From: an uncultured Succinatimonas sp.
Lineage (GTDB): Bacteria; Pseudomonadota; Gammaproteobacteria; Enterobacterales; Succinivibrionaceae
Assembly (NCBI GenBank): GCA_937896115.1
Contig: CALBLB010000335.1
Span: 1 to 5,517, forward strand
Length of the DNA stretch: 5,517 nt
Reading direction: 5' to 3'
Shown: positions 1 to 5,517 of the stretch, piece by piece
Layout: the number at the start of each line of letters is the position of its first letter
How positions within the stretch are numbered: the first letter of the stretch is position 1
Notes under the pieces: generated by a model
Told to the model about the DNA's origin: nothing
Seen by the model: the letters and a program-made list of their open reading frames with translations, nothing else
Databases searched by the model: none
Program-made: the position numbers and the translations under genes

Positions 1-201
1 GCCAAAGGTTTTGGCGTAAAGCTGTTAAAACCGTGTCAGTTAAGTTTTGGGGATACACGTACCGATAATATACGTCCTTATAATGCCAAGGGCGTAAGAC
101 TTATGAGCGTGCAGGCAGACGCCATGCCCGAAGCTGCCGAATATACCCCTGGATCCGTCAGCGTTGAGTCATCGGTGCGAGCGATCTTTGCTCTTGATTA
201 G
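1..201 (+). CDS. SIMPL (DUF541, YggE-like) protein, C-terminal end only
   Basis: Only the last 66 codons are present; the frame is open from base 1 and ends at TAG 199-201. The fragment starts AKGFGVKLLKPCQLSFGD and ends with TPGSVSVESSVRAIFALD. This resembles the end of SIMPL/DUF541 proteins: a KA..LAxxLGVKLG-type helix leading into a strand, a variable loop, then 'PG.i.v.asV.v.Fal' as the closing beta strand. Family members such as E. coli YggE are mostly exported or envelope proteins linked to lower oxidative stress; their molecular activity is not settled. Any signal peptide would lie outside the window. The gene is followed after 18 bases by yoaA on the same strand, so co-transcription is likely. 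The family call rests on a short C-terminal pattern and is the least certain of the named genes. Confidence 0.7.
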   Translation, partial: AKGFGVKLLKPCQLSFGDTRTDNIRPYNAKGVRLMSVQADAMPEAAEYTPGSVSVESSVRAIFALD

Positions 202-207
202 CGCATC

Positions 208-211
208 GGAG
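208..211 (+). promoter_or_regulatory. Shine-Dalgarno site for yoaA (fixes a TTG start)
   Basis: GGAG lies 8 bases upstream of TTG 220-222. In the reading frame of yoaA there is a TAG at 199-201 (the end of the SIMPL gene) and a TAA at 214-216, so translation cannot begin upstream of 217. TTG 220 is the first usable start. The next in-frame ATG is codon 93, downstream of the Walker A motif, so it cannot be the start. Part of the site falls in the 10-base perfect palindrome AGCTTAAGCT (210-219). Confidence 0.65.
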
Positions 212-219
212 CTTAAGCT

Positions 220-2460
220 TTGAATGATGATGCCCTGAAATTAAGCCTCCTTGAAGGCAGACATGTCGCGGATGATGATTTATCCAGAATATACGGTCCT
301 GATTTTACCGATGCCGATACCGTAGAGTCTTTTATCGGACCTCAGGGCAGATTTTTAAAACAGATTAAAGACTTTGTACCGAGGGCAGGCCAGCTTAAAC
401 TTTCACAACATGTCAAGGCGGCTTTTGACAGGGGCGGTACTTTGATTGCCGAAGCCGGTACGGGAACGGGCAAAACTTATGCTTATCTTTTGCCTATGCT
501 GCTCAGCGGAAAAACTGCTGTAATTTCAACCGGATCTAAAGCCCTGCAGGATCAATTGGTAAAAAAAGATCTGCCCAGGATCTGCGATTTATTACATGTA
601 GAACCCTGTTTTTTTGCCTTAAAAGGTCTTTCCAATTATCTTTGTAAAAAGCGTTTTGCCGATTATCAGGCCCGTTTCCAAAATGCCAACGGTTTGGGTA
701 TAGAAGATCCAGAAGGCAATGACGGCATAAGAAGCAGGGCCAATTTCATAAAAAAAGTGCAGTTGCTGGCTATCAAACAGCAAAAACTTGCAGAAGCTGA
801 CAGTCCCGAGTGTACTTTTGCCGAAATCAATTCGGAATTTCCCAAAGATTTTGTACAACAGATCTGTTGTGACAAACATACCTGTCGCGGCAAAGCGTGC
901 CGTTTTCGTAACAGCTGTTTTGCTATTTTGGCAAGACAAAAAGCCGTGAGCTCCAAGATAGTGGTGATAAATCACGCTTTGTTTTTTGCCGATCTTAAAG
1001 TCGATGATGTGTTTGACGAGGAAAGACCTTGCATCCTGTTACCCAAATATAAGCTTTTGGTTTTCGATGAGGCTCATATGCTTCCTGATGAAGGGCGCAA
1101 TCATTTGGGCGCTGAGATCTCTTTGTTGGAACTGAAAAAGATAGGAGACAGCATCCAACAGCTCATCGATCAGGACAGACTTGAGATCAAGGGCGAGTTT
1201 TTAAAAGGTTATGAAAAATTAAGCAAAGCGTCAGCGGCTTTGTTTGATTATCTAAGCGATCAGGGTTGTCCTGCTCACCGAAATTTTTTGTGCTATCGCT
1301 ATCAAAATTATGAGGAAAACCGTAATTCAGGCAAAGAGCAGATCCTGAATCTTAAATTTCGCGATTTAATGGCCGGTCTGTGGTCAGGAATGGTGGCCAT
1401 GATCCGTTTCCTTGATGATTGCAAGGATTTTGATGAAGAAGCTTTTTCTTCCATGCTGGCAAGTCTTAATGAAATGAAAGACACCCTAGAAAGCCTTATG
1501 GAAATCAAAGCAGAAAACAAAGGTTTGCAAAAAAATGCCAATGTAGGATCGGTTGAGGTTTCCAAGCGCGGTTTTTGCTTTAGGATCACTCCTCTTGAGA
1601 TAAGCTCGCTCTTTGGTAATTTTTTAAATAAATGTGAAGAGCACCGGTTAGGAGTTCTGGCTGCATCTGCTACCTTAAGCGTGGCCGGACGTTTTGACAA
1701 ATTCCGTCGTGACATCGGGGCAAGTTCAAAAAGCATCGAAGAGCTGGCCATTCCCAGTTCATTTGATTACCGTAATCATGCCGCTTTGTTGATCTCGGAT
1801 TCTTTCCCGGAGCCCAACACGGCAGGTCGTGAAGGTAAATTAGTCGAGCTGTTGGCTCCTTTGTTTGAAGAAAACCAAGGAGGAATTTTCTTTTTAACCA
1901 CCTCAAACAATGCGTTAAATGCCGTAGCGGCAAGTCTTAGAATGCATTTTGATAAAAAACGTACTATTTTGGTTCAAAATGAGGGCTTGTCCAATACCAA
2001 GTTATTAAATAAATTCCGCCAATTGGGTAATGCTATCTTGGTGGGAACTACTTCTTTTTGGGCCGGGGTCGACGTGCAGGGACAGGCTCTGTCGCTGGTA
2101 GTTATAGATAAATTACCTTTTAAATCGCCGTCGGATCCTGTATATGCGGCCCGTTGTGAATATTATGATTCCAAAAGCCAGGGACAAGCCCGCAGTTTCA
2201 TCGATATTTCCGTACCTGAGGCGGTGATCGAGTTAAGACAGGGGACGGGCAGGCTTATACGCCATGAGGATGATACCGGCGGTTTGGTGATCTGTGATCC
2301 CCGCTTGCTTAAAAAACGTTACGGAAGTTTGTTCTTGAAGAGTTTGCCTCCTGTTACAATGTGCAGCAGCCTGACAAGCTTGCGGAATTTTTTAAGATCG
2401 TTGCATGCACAGCCGACGATTAAGAAAAAGGAGAATGAGGATGAAACTTTTAGCGGTTGA
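220..2460 (+). CDS. yoaA: YoaA-type XPD/Rad3-like iron-sulfur DNA helicase
   Basis: This is a 746-residue superfamily 2 helicase of the DinG/XPD group. Motifs in order: Walker A GTGTGKT 80-86; TGSKALQDQL 104-113 (motif Ia, identical in my recollection of E. coli YoaA); four cluster cysteines C142, C222, C227 and C233, whose last three have the +5/+6 spacing of DinG and should hold a 4Fe-4S cluster; DEAH box 283-286; SATL 483-486; motif V GTTSFWAGVDV 609-619 followed by LSLVVIDKLPF; and motif VI QGTGRLIR 674-681. All catalytic motifs are intact. In E. coli YoaA pairs with the HolC (chi) subunit of DNA polymerase III and helps repair stalled forks; the same 5'-3' helicase role is inferred here. 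YoaA is favoured over DinG because of the sequence wording and the tsaB neighbour. At 746 residues it is about 110 longer than E. coli YoaA, partly through a longer acidic N-terminus (about 50 residues before FVPRAGQ). The start is TTG, suggesting modest translation. Its last 20 bases overlap tsaB. Confidence 0.93.
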   Translation: MNDDALKLSLLEGRHVADDDLSRIYGPDFTDADTVESFIGPQGRFLKQIKDFVPRAGQLKLSQHVKAAFDRGGTLIAEAGTGTGKTYAYLLPMLLSGKTAVISTGSKALQDQLVKKDLPRICDLLHVEPCFFALKGLSNYLCKKRFADYQARFQNANGLGIEDPEGNDGIRSRANFIKKVQLLAIKQQKLAEADSPECTFAEINSEFPKDFVQQICCDKHTCRGKACRFRNSCFAILARQKAVSSKIVVINHALFFADLKVDDVFDEERPCILLPKYKLLVFDEAHMLPDEGRNHLGAEISLLELKKIGDSIQQLIDQDRLEIKGEFLKGYEKLSKASAALFDYLSDQGCPAHRNFLCYRYQNYEENRNSGKEQILNLKFRDLMAGLWSGMVAMIRFLDDCKDFDEEAFSSMLASLNEMKDTLESLMEIKAENKGLQKNANVGSVEVSKRGFCFRITPLEISSLFGNFLNKCEEHRLGVLAASATLSVAGRFDKFRRDIGASSKSIEELAIPSSFDYRNHAALLISDSFPEPNTAGREGKLVELLAPLFEENQGGIFFLTTSNNALNAVAASLRMHFDKKRTILVQNEGLSNTKLLNKFRQLGNAILVGTTSFWAGVDVQGQALSLVVIDKLPFKSPSDPVYAARCEYYDSKSQGQARSFIDISVPEAVIELRQGTGRLIRHEDDTGGLVICDPRLLKKRYGSLFLKSLPPVTMCSSLTSLRNFLRSLHAQPTIKKKENEDETFSG
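2428..2433 (+). promoter_or_regulatory. Shine-Dalgarno site for tsaB, inside yoaA
   Basis: AAGGAG lies 7 bases upstream of ATG 2441 within the last codons of yoaA. Two other in-frame ATGs exist. ATG 2435 is only 1 base from the site, and ATG 2405 is upstream of it and would add 12 basic residues (MHSRRLRKRRMR) foreign to the family. Spacing and the conserved N-terminus MKLLAVETAT select 2441. Because the site and start lie in yoaA, the two genes are probably translationally coupled. Confidence 0.8.
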
Positions 2461-3136
2461 AACTGCGACTGAAAATTGCTCGGCAGCCGTGTATGTTGAC
2501 GGCGAGATCACGGGGGTAAGCGAGTTAGCTCCTCAAAAACATGCCGAACTTATTCTTCCGATGACGGATCTCGTTTTAAAACAAGCAGGGATCAGCAAGC
2601 AGGATTTAGACGGAATAGTATTCGGCAAAGGACCGGGATCTTTTACCGGCGTACGTATCGCCGCATCTACCGCCCAGGGGCTGGCATTGGGGCTTAATCT
2701 TCGTTGTGCGGGAGTAAGCTCACTTGAGGCTTTGGCCATGCAGGCTTTAATGGGTACCGACGAGGAATTTGCCGTCGCCGCCATCGACGCCCGTATGGGT
2801 GAAATCTACTGTGCCGTCTATGATCGCAGCGGAGCTTATCCCAAAGCTTTGTTGGAGCCTAAAGTTTTGCCGCCTGAGGCCGCAGTTGAAGCAATTTTTC
2901 ATGCTTTGGGCGCCAGATCGGCTTACGCAGGCGGCAGCGGAGTTGAACTTTTGTATGCAGCAGGTCTTAATCCTAATATCATCAAACGTTCGGATTTTCC
3001 TGATGCGCAAATGGTCGCAAAATTAGGTGCGGTGCTCTTTGAGCAGGGGCAAACTTGTGATCCAGAAAACGCTTTGCCGCTTTATGTGCGCGATGACGTG
3101 GCCTGGAAAAAGGTTTCTGAACAGGGTAAACACTGA
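2441..3136 (+). CDS. tsaB: TsaB, tRNA t6A37 threonylcarbamoyltransferase complex subunit
   Basis: The protein has 231 residues, which matches the length I recall for E. coli TsaB (YeaZ). It opens with MKLLAVETATENCSAAVY, the ASKHA-fold first strand pair typical of the family. It carries the signature GPGSFTGVRI at 64-73, then the SSLEALA and VAAIDARMGEIYCAVY stretches, and closes with PLYVRDDVAWKK, the usual C-terminus. TsaB is a non-catalytic partner that dimerises with TsaD and works with TsaE and TsaC to place threonylcarbamoyl on A37 of ANN-decoding tRNAs in the cytoplasm; it is essential in E. coli. The start at 2441 is chosen from the Shine-Dalgarno site and family N-terminus. The gene overlaps the end of yoaA by 20 bases, and the next gene begins 8 bases after its stop. 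The yoaA-tsaB order is the same as in E. coli. Nothing is missing or broken. Confidence 0.96.
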   Translation: MKLLAVETATENCSAAVYVDGEITGVSELAPQKHAELILPMTDLVLKQAGISKQDLDGIVFGKGPGSFTGVRIAASTAQGLALGLNLRCAGVSSLEALAMQALMGTDEEFAVAAIDARMGEIYCAVYDRSGAYPKALLEPKVLPPEAAVEAIFHALGARSAYAGGSGVELLYAAGLNPNIIKRSDFPDAQMVAKLGAVLFEQGQTCDPENALPLYVRDDVAWKKVSEQGKH

Positions 3137-3144
3137 GGTTTGTC

Positions 3145-3444
3145 ATGACTATCAATGCGCTTAACTCTCAGAGCGTTTATGCTTCTTTAAATGCAGAGCG
3201 TTTGGGATCGGCGGAAAACCGATCCGAGCAACGTCAAAATTCTGTTGCAGTCAAAGGCGGTAAGGCTGTGGAGCAGGAGCAAAATACTGTTCAGGCATCT
3301 TACGAGCAGGTATATGCCAAAGCTCAGAGTTTGTTTGCCTCACCTGCTCACTCTTCATCTAAGACTGCCGCCTATGATGCGGTATCCAAGCAATTGGGAC
3401 GACAAACGGCGCAGGAGTGGCTGTCTTTTTCTGCTTACGCCTGA
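3145..3444 (+). CDS. Small hypothetical protein, 99 residues
   Basis: I do not recognise this protein. It is hydrophilic, rich in Ala, Ser and Gln, and has no cysteine, signal peptide or membrane segment. The N-terminus (MTINALNSQSVYASLNAERL) looks like a short strand or helix, the middle (about 22-50) is a polar, probably disordered linker with many Gln and Glu, and the C-terminal half (about 52-97) looks helical, ending in QTAQEWLSFSAYA. Reasons to think it is real: GAGG 3135-3138, overlapping the tsaB stop, lies 6 bases before the ATG; the gap to tsaB is only 8 bases; and codon use resembles the neighbours. The overlapping +1-frame ORF (3191-3466) has Arg/Ser-rich shadow composition and was rejected. 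It is probably the last gene of the yoaA-tsaB unit. An adaptor or other soluble accessory protein is possible, but no function can be assigned. Confidence 0.68.
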   Translation: MTINALNSQSVYASLNAERLGSAENRSEQRQNSVAVKGGKAVEQEQNTVQASYEQVYAKAQSLFASPAHSSSKTAAYDAVSKQLGRQTAQEWLSFSAYA

Positions 3445-3462
3445 TCACGGCGTCTTAATATA

Positions 3463-3490
3463 TTGACTTTCGGTATAGAAATTCTAAAAA
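3463..3490 (+). promoter_or_regulatory. Candidate sigma70 promoter for the MATE gene
   Basis: TTGACT (3463-3468, 5 of 6 to the -35 consensus) is followed after 16 bases by TAAAAA (3485-3490, 4 of 6 to TATAAT). Transcription would start near 3497, giving a leader of about 30 bases before ATG 3529. It lies in the only real intergenic gap of the window (84 bases) and at the functional break between tsaB/small gene and the transporter. The -10 match is weak, and the site overlaps an inverted repeat, so it may be regulated. Confidence 0.5.
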
Positions 3491-3505
3491 TATGCCGAAA
3501 TTCTA
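3468..3505. repeat. Inverted plus direct repeat over the MATE promoter; possible operator
   Basis: The arms TTTCGGTATA (3468-3477) and TATGCCGAAA (3491-3500) are complementary at 9 of 10 positions, the tenth being a G-T pair, with 13 bases between them. Centre-to-centre distance is 23 bases, about two helical turns. The spacer carries the odd palindrome TAGAA-A-TTCTA (3476-3486), and GAAATTCTA occurs twice (3478-3486 and 3497-3505). The left arm sits between the -35 and -10 elements and the right arm covers the predicted start point, a layout typical of repressor sites. As RNA it would form a 10-bp hairpin, but no U-tract follows, so an intrinsic terminator is less likely. Confidence 0.5.
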
Positions 3506-3528
3506 TTAAATGATCCCTTATTCACATT

Positions 3529-4878
3529 ATGCGTTCCGAACTCTTTGCGACCATGAGCGTAGGCAGGCTCTTTGGTTATTGCGTACTGCCAGGCTCAATA
3601 AGCATGGCAGTATCTGCCATGTATATAGTAATAGACGGCATGTTCGTTGGTCATTATATGGGACATGAATCGCTGGCAGCTGCAAATATGATGTGGCCGC
3701 TTTTAGGTGCGGTGTTTGCCGTGGCGATGATGATAGGAACGGGATCAGCAGTACAAATAGCCAAGTTTCTCGGTGAAAAACGCAATTTAAGAGCCAACCG
3801 TACCTTTACCGTAGGAGTATTAACGGCTTTGGGCTTGGGATTGTTCATGTGTGTGGCAGGTTTTCTCGTAACCGAGCCGTTTTTGCGTTTTATGGGGGCT
3901 GACGATGCGACCGTTAACTTGGCTACCGTCTATGTGAGATCTTATCTTTTAACCGGACCTTTAGTCTGTCTTTATTACGATGTTAACAGTTATCTGCGTA
4001 TCTGCGGCTTGCAAAAATTTTCCATGTATTTGGGGATCTTTACCTCGCTTTTGAATTTGCTGCTTGATTATGTGTTGATCGTGATGTTGCGCCAAGGGAT
4101 CTGGTCTGCATCCTTTACCACTTGCATGTCTTTAAGTTTGGGGGCGATCTTGGGAATTTGGCCTTTTTTAAGAGGCAAGCTTGATTTGAAATTTGCTTTA
4201 GGCGGGATCCCCAAAAGACAGTTTTTAAGGTTGGTTTATAACGGTTTGCCGCAGTTTTTTGAAGAAAGTTCGTGGTCGGTTTTGATGCTCATCATCAATT
4301 CTCTGCTGTTAAAAGCAGGAGGAACTGCAGCCGTGGCTGCCAATGCGGCGGTGATGTATATAGGATCGGTGGTCATGATGTTGCTTGACGGCATGATAGG
4401 AGCGATGCAACCGGCGCTTAGTTATTGTTACGGTGCCATGTTGCCAAAACGCGTGATCGCCATTGAAAAATGGTTGTTATGCACTTGCGGACTGTTTTCG
4501 CTGACGGTGTTCGTTTTGCTCGAGTTGTTCGGCAAATTCCTGATCCCCCTTTATGCCAAGGAAGGAGACAGTGAATTCATAACTTACGGTTATCTTTGCA
4601 TCACTTTGTTATCGTTTAGATATTTGCTGATGTGGGTTGAAATGGCTTTGCGCGGCTTTCTTACCGCACTTGAAAGCTCTACCAGAGCCTTCGTGTTGTC
4701 TTTTGCCAACACTTTTGCCTTTCCGGTAGTACTGGTTTTGCCCATGGCTCATTTTTACGATCTTTACGGGATCTGGATAAGTCCTGCAATTGCCGCAGTG
4801 CTGAGTGCGCTTTTGGCATGGTATCTTGTGGCACCGAGGTTTGCTAAACTGCAAGATGCGGCAATTTCTGCCGTTTGA
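3529..4878 (+). CDS. MATE-family multidrug efflux antiporter
   Basis: The protein has 449 residues, a normal MATE length, with about 12 hydrophobic segments arranged as two six-helix halves (roughly 13-215 and 235-437). Family hallmarks are SAMYIVIDGMFVGHYMG (29-45), GTGSAVQIAKFLGEKR (70-85), the NSYLRICG..KFSMY..I.TSLLNLLLDYVLI stretch (153-184), and in the second half DGMIGAMQPALSYCYGA (287-303). Members sit in the inner membrane and export cationic or aromatic compounds in exchange for Na+ or H+; the wording is closer to the MepA/VmrA-like branch than to NorM, but substrate and coupling ion cannot be told. An in-frame TGA at 3511-3513 bounds the start, so ATG 3529 is the first candidate; no Shine-Dalgarno site is visible before it or before the alternative ATG 3553. 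A candidate promoter and operator lie just upstream. An oxidoreductase gene follows after 12 bases, probably in the same transcript. Confidence 0.93.
   Translation: MRSELFATMSVGRLFGYCVLPGSISMAVSAMYIVIDGMFVGHYMGHESLAAANMMWPLLGAVFAVAMMIGTGSAVQIAKFLGEKRNLRANRTFTVGVLTALGLGLFMCVAGFLVTEPFLRFMGADDATVNLATVYVRSYLLTGPLVCLYYDVNSYLRICGLQKFSMYLGIFTSLLNLLLDYVLIVMLRQGIWSASFTTCMSLSLGAILGIWPFLRGKLDLKFALGGIPKRQFLRLVYNGLPQFFEESSWSVLMLIINSLLLKAGGTAAVAANAAVMYIGSVVMMLLDGMIGAMQPALSYCYGAMLPKRVIAIEKWLLCTCGLFSLTVFVLLELFGKFLIPLYAKEGDSEFITYGYLCITLLSFRYLLMWVEMALRGFLTALESSTRAFVLSFANTFAFPVVLVLPMAHFYDLYGIWISPAIAAVLSALLAWYLVAPRFAKLQDAAISAV
3603..3621. repeat. Perfect 8-bp inverted repeat early in the MATE gene
   Basis: CATGGCAG (3603-3610) and CTGCCATG (3614-3621) are perfect complements around the loop TAT. 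The repeat lies 74 bases after the start codon, in the first membrane segment (residues 25-31). A tight hairpin here could slow translation, but a stem of this size is not far from chance expectation in 5.5 kb. Confidence 0.4.
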
Positions 4879-4890
4879 CGGGGAATATTA

Positions 4891-5517
4891 ATGTTTAAAC
4901 AAGTGGTGATGACCGCCTTCGGCGGTACAGAGGTTTTGGCAAACACCGTATGCAAAAGAAAAGATCTAAAAGACGGTGAGGTAAGACTTAAGGTTCATGC
5001 TGCTGCCGTAAATCCTATCGATGCCAAGATCAGGCAAGGCAGCAGTTTTGTCTGCAAGCAACGGCTTGCAGATCCTTTTCCCTGGGGATTGGGATTTGAT
5101 GTTGCAGGCGAAGTTATGGAAAGTAAAGATCCTGCCTTTAAAAGCGGGGATCGTCTGGCAGCAAGCGTAGGTACGCCTTATCATCCTGCAGCCTATGCAG
5201 AAGAGGCAATAGTGCGTAAAGAGCACTGCATGCTTTTACCAAAAGACATTTCCTATGAACAGGGCGCGGCATTAATTACCGCAGGTCTTACGGCATTGTC
5301 CATATTGCACAGCTTCAAGAATGAAAGAAAAATCTTGGTGTCAGGAGGATCAGGAGGAGTAGGTCATCTCCTCGTGCAGTATTTACAGGGATCAGGCTTT
5401 GAGGTAAGTGCCAGCTGCTCTGAGGCATCGCGGGCTTTTTTGTCACAATATGTAAAAGAAATTTTTGATTATAAAGAAGATCTTGAGAAAAAATACAGTC
5501 AGACTTTTGACGCGGCA
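4891..5517 (+). CDS. Zinc-free MDR-family NAD(P)H:quinone oxidoreductase-like protein, 3' end missing
   Basis: The first 209 codons are present and the frame is open to the window end; family members usually run about 310-340 residues. The N-terminal GroES-like domain shows MFKQVVMTAFGGTEVL, AAAVNPIDAKIRQG (37-50), GFDVAGEV (68-75) and KSGDRL (84-89). The Rossmann nucleotide-binding loop GGSGGVG is at 152-158, preceded by GAALITAGLTA (125-135), which is typical of quinone-oxidoreductase-type MDR enzymes. The GHE zinc motif of alcohol dehydrogenases is replaced by GFD, so this is a zinc-independent reductase, expected to pass hydride from NAD(P)H to quinones or other electron-poor carbonyl compounds in the cytoplasm. 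Exact substrate is unknown. GGGGA (4880-4884) lies 6 bases before ATG 4891. The 12-base gap to the MATE gene, with no terminator, suggests one transcript. Confidence 0.88.
   Translation, partial: MFKQVVMTAFGGTEVLANTVCKRKDLKDGEVRLKVHAAAVNPIDAKIRQGSSFVCKQRLADPFPWGLGFDVAGEVMESKDPAFKSGDRLAASVGTPYHPAAYAEEAIVRKEHCMLLPKDISYEQGAALITAGLTALSILHSFKNERKILVSGGSGGVGHLLVQYLQGSGFEVSASCSEASRAFLSQYVKEIFDYKEDLEKKYSQTFDAA
5051..5072. repeat. Perfect 9-bp inverted repeat inside the oxidoreductase gene
   Basis: TCTGCAAGC (5051-5059) and GCTTGCAGA (5064-5072) are perfect complements around the loop AACG, followed by TCCTTTTCC. The element encodes residues 54-61, in the variable loop between the NPID and GFDVAG motifs. 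In shape it resembles a weak intrinsic terminator, but it sits inside an intact coding frame and the tail has only four consecutive T. Confidence 0.45.

Noticed and set aside
619..975. Reverse-strand ORF of 118 codons within yoaA, and similar ones at 1308-1751 and 1670-1933
   Set aside because: All lie antisense to a helicase whose motifs run unbroken through these positions; their products have no recognisable features.
2405..2440. Longer tsaB starting at ATG 2405
   Set aside because: It adds a basic stretch not found in TsaB; AAGGAG at 2428-2433 fits ATG 2441, which gives the normal family N-terminus and length.
220..2460. Calling the helicase DinG
   Set aside because: The cluster spacing is shared with DinG, but the TGSKALQDQL and LSLVVIDKLPF wording and the adjacent tsaB point to YoaA.
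2769..3026. + strand ORF of 85 codons within tsaB
   Set aside because: It is an out-of-frame shadow of tsaB, which is complete and intact.
3437..3456. ACGCC/GGCGT stem around the stop of the small gene as an intrinsic terminator
   Set aside because: The stem is only 5 bp and is followed by CTTAATATATT rather than a T-tract; too weak to call.
3191..3466. 91-codon ORF in another frame over the small gene
   Set aside because: It has no ribosome site and an Arg/Ser-rich shadow composition; the 3145 frame has a proper site and spacing.
3468..3507. The inverted repeat upstream of the MATE gene as a terminator for the tsaB unit
   Set aside because: The stem is mostly A/T with a 13-base loop and no T-run follows; its position over a promoter fits an operator better, though a weak terminator cannot be excluded.

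Overview
The window holds six genes, all on the + strand, with almost no free space between them. It looks like chromosomal DNA of a gammaproteobacterium. The main reason is that a YoaA-type iron-sulfur helicase gene sits directly upstream of tsaB, as in E. coli, and the helicase has long stretches nearly identical to E. coli YoaA (recalled, not aligned here). Base composition is moderate, mid-40s % GC by eye, and AGA, AGG and ATA codons are used freely, so it is not a close relative of E. coli. A gut or anaerobic lineage such as Succinivibrionaceae is possible, but that is a guess.

Layout. Positions 1-201 are the 3' end of a SIMPL (DUF541, YggE-like) gene. After 18 bases comes yoaA (220-2460, TTG start), whose last 20 bases overlap tsaB (2441-3136). 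Eight bases further on lies a 99-codon gene of unknown function (3145-3444). These four genes very probably form one transcription unit whose promoter is upstream of the window. The only real gap, 3445-3528, carries a sigma70-like promoter overlaid by an inverted repeat. It opens a second unit: a MATE-family multidrug/Na+ or H+ antiporter (3529-4878), then, 12 bases later, a zinc-free MDR/quinone-oxidoreductase-type gene cut off by the window end (4891-5517).

How the genes fit together. The first unit mixes housekeeping and genome-maintenance functions: YoaA is a DNA-repair helicase, TsaB is part of the essential t6A tRNA-modification machinery, and SIMPL proteins are envelope proteins linked to oxidative stress. 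The second unit pairs an efflux pump with an NAD(P)H-dependent oxidoreductase, which would suit handling of a toxic or redox-active small molecule; that is inference from adjacency only.

No mobile element, CRISPR array, RNA gene or clearly new system was seen. The points most worth a second look are the operator-like repeat at the MATE promoter, the unrecognised 99-residue protein, the 2.5-fold excess of GATC sites and the non-ATG start of yoaA.
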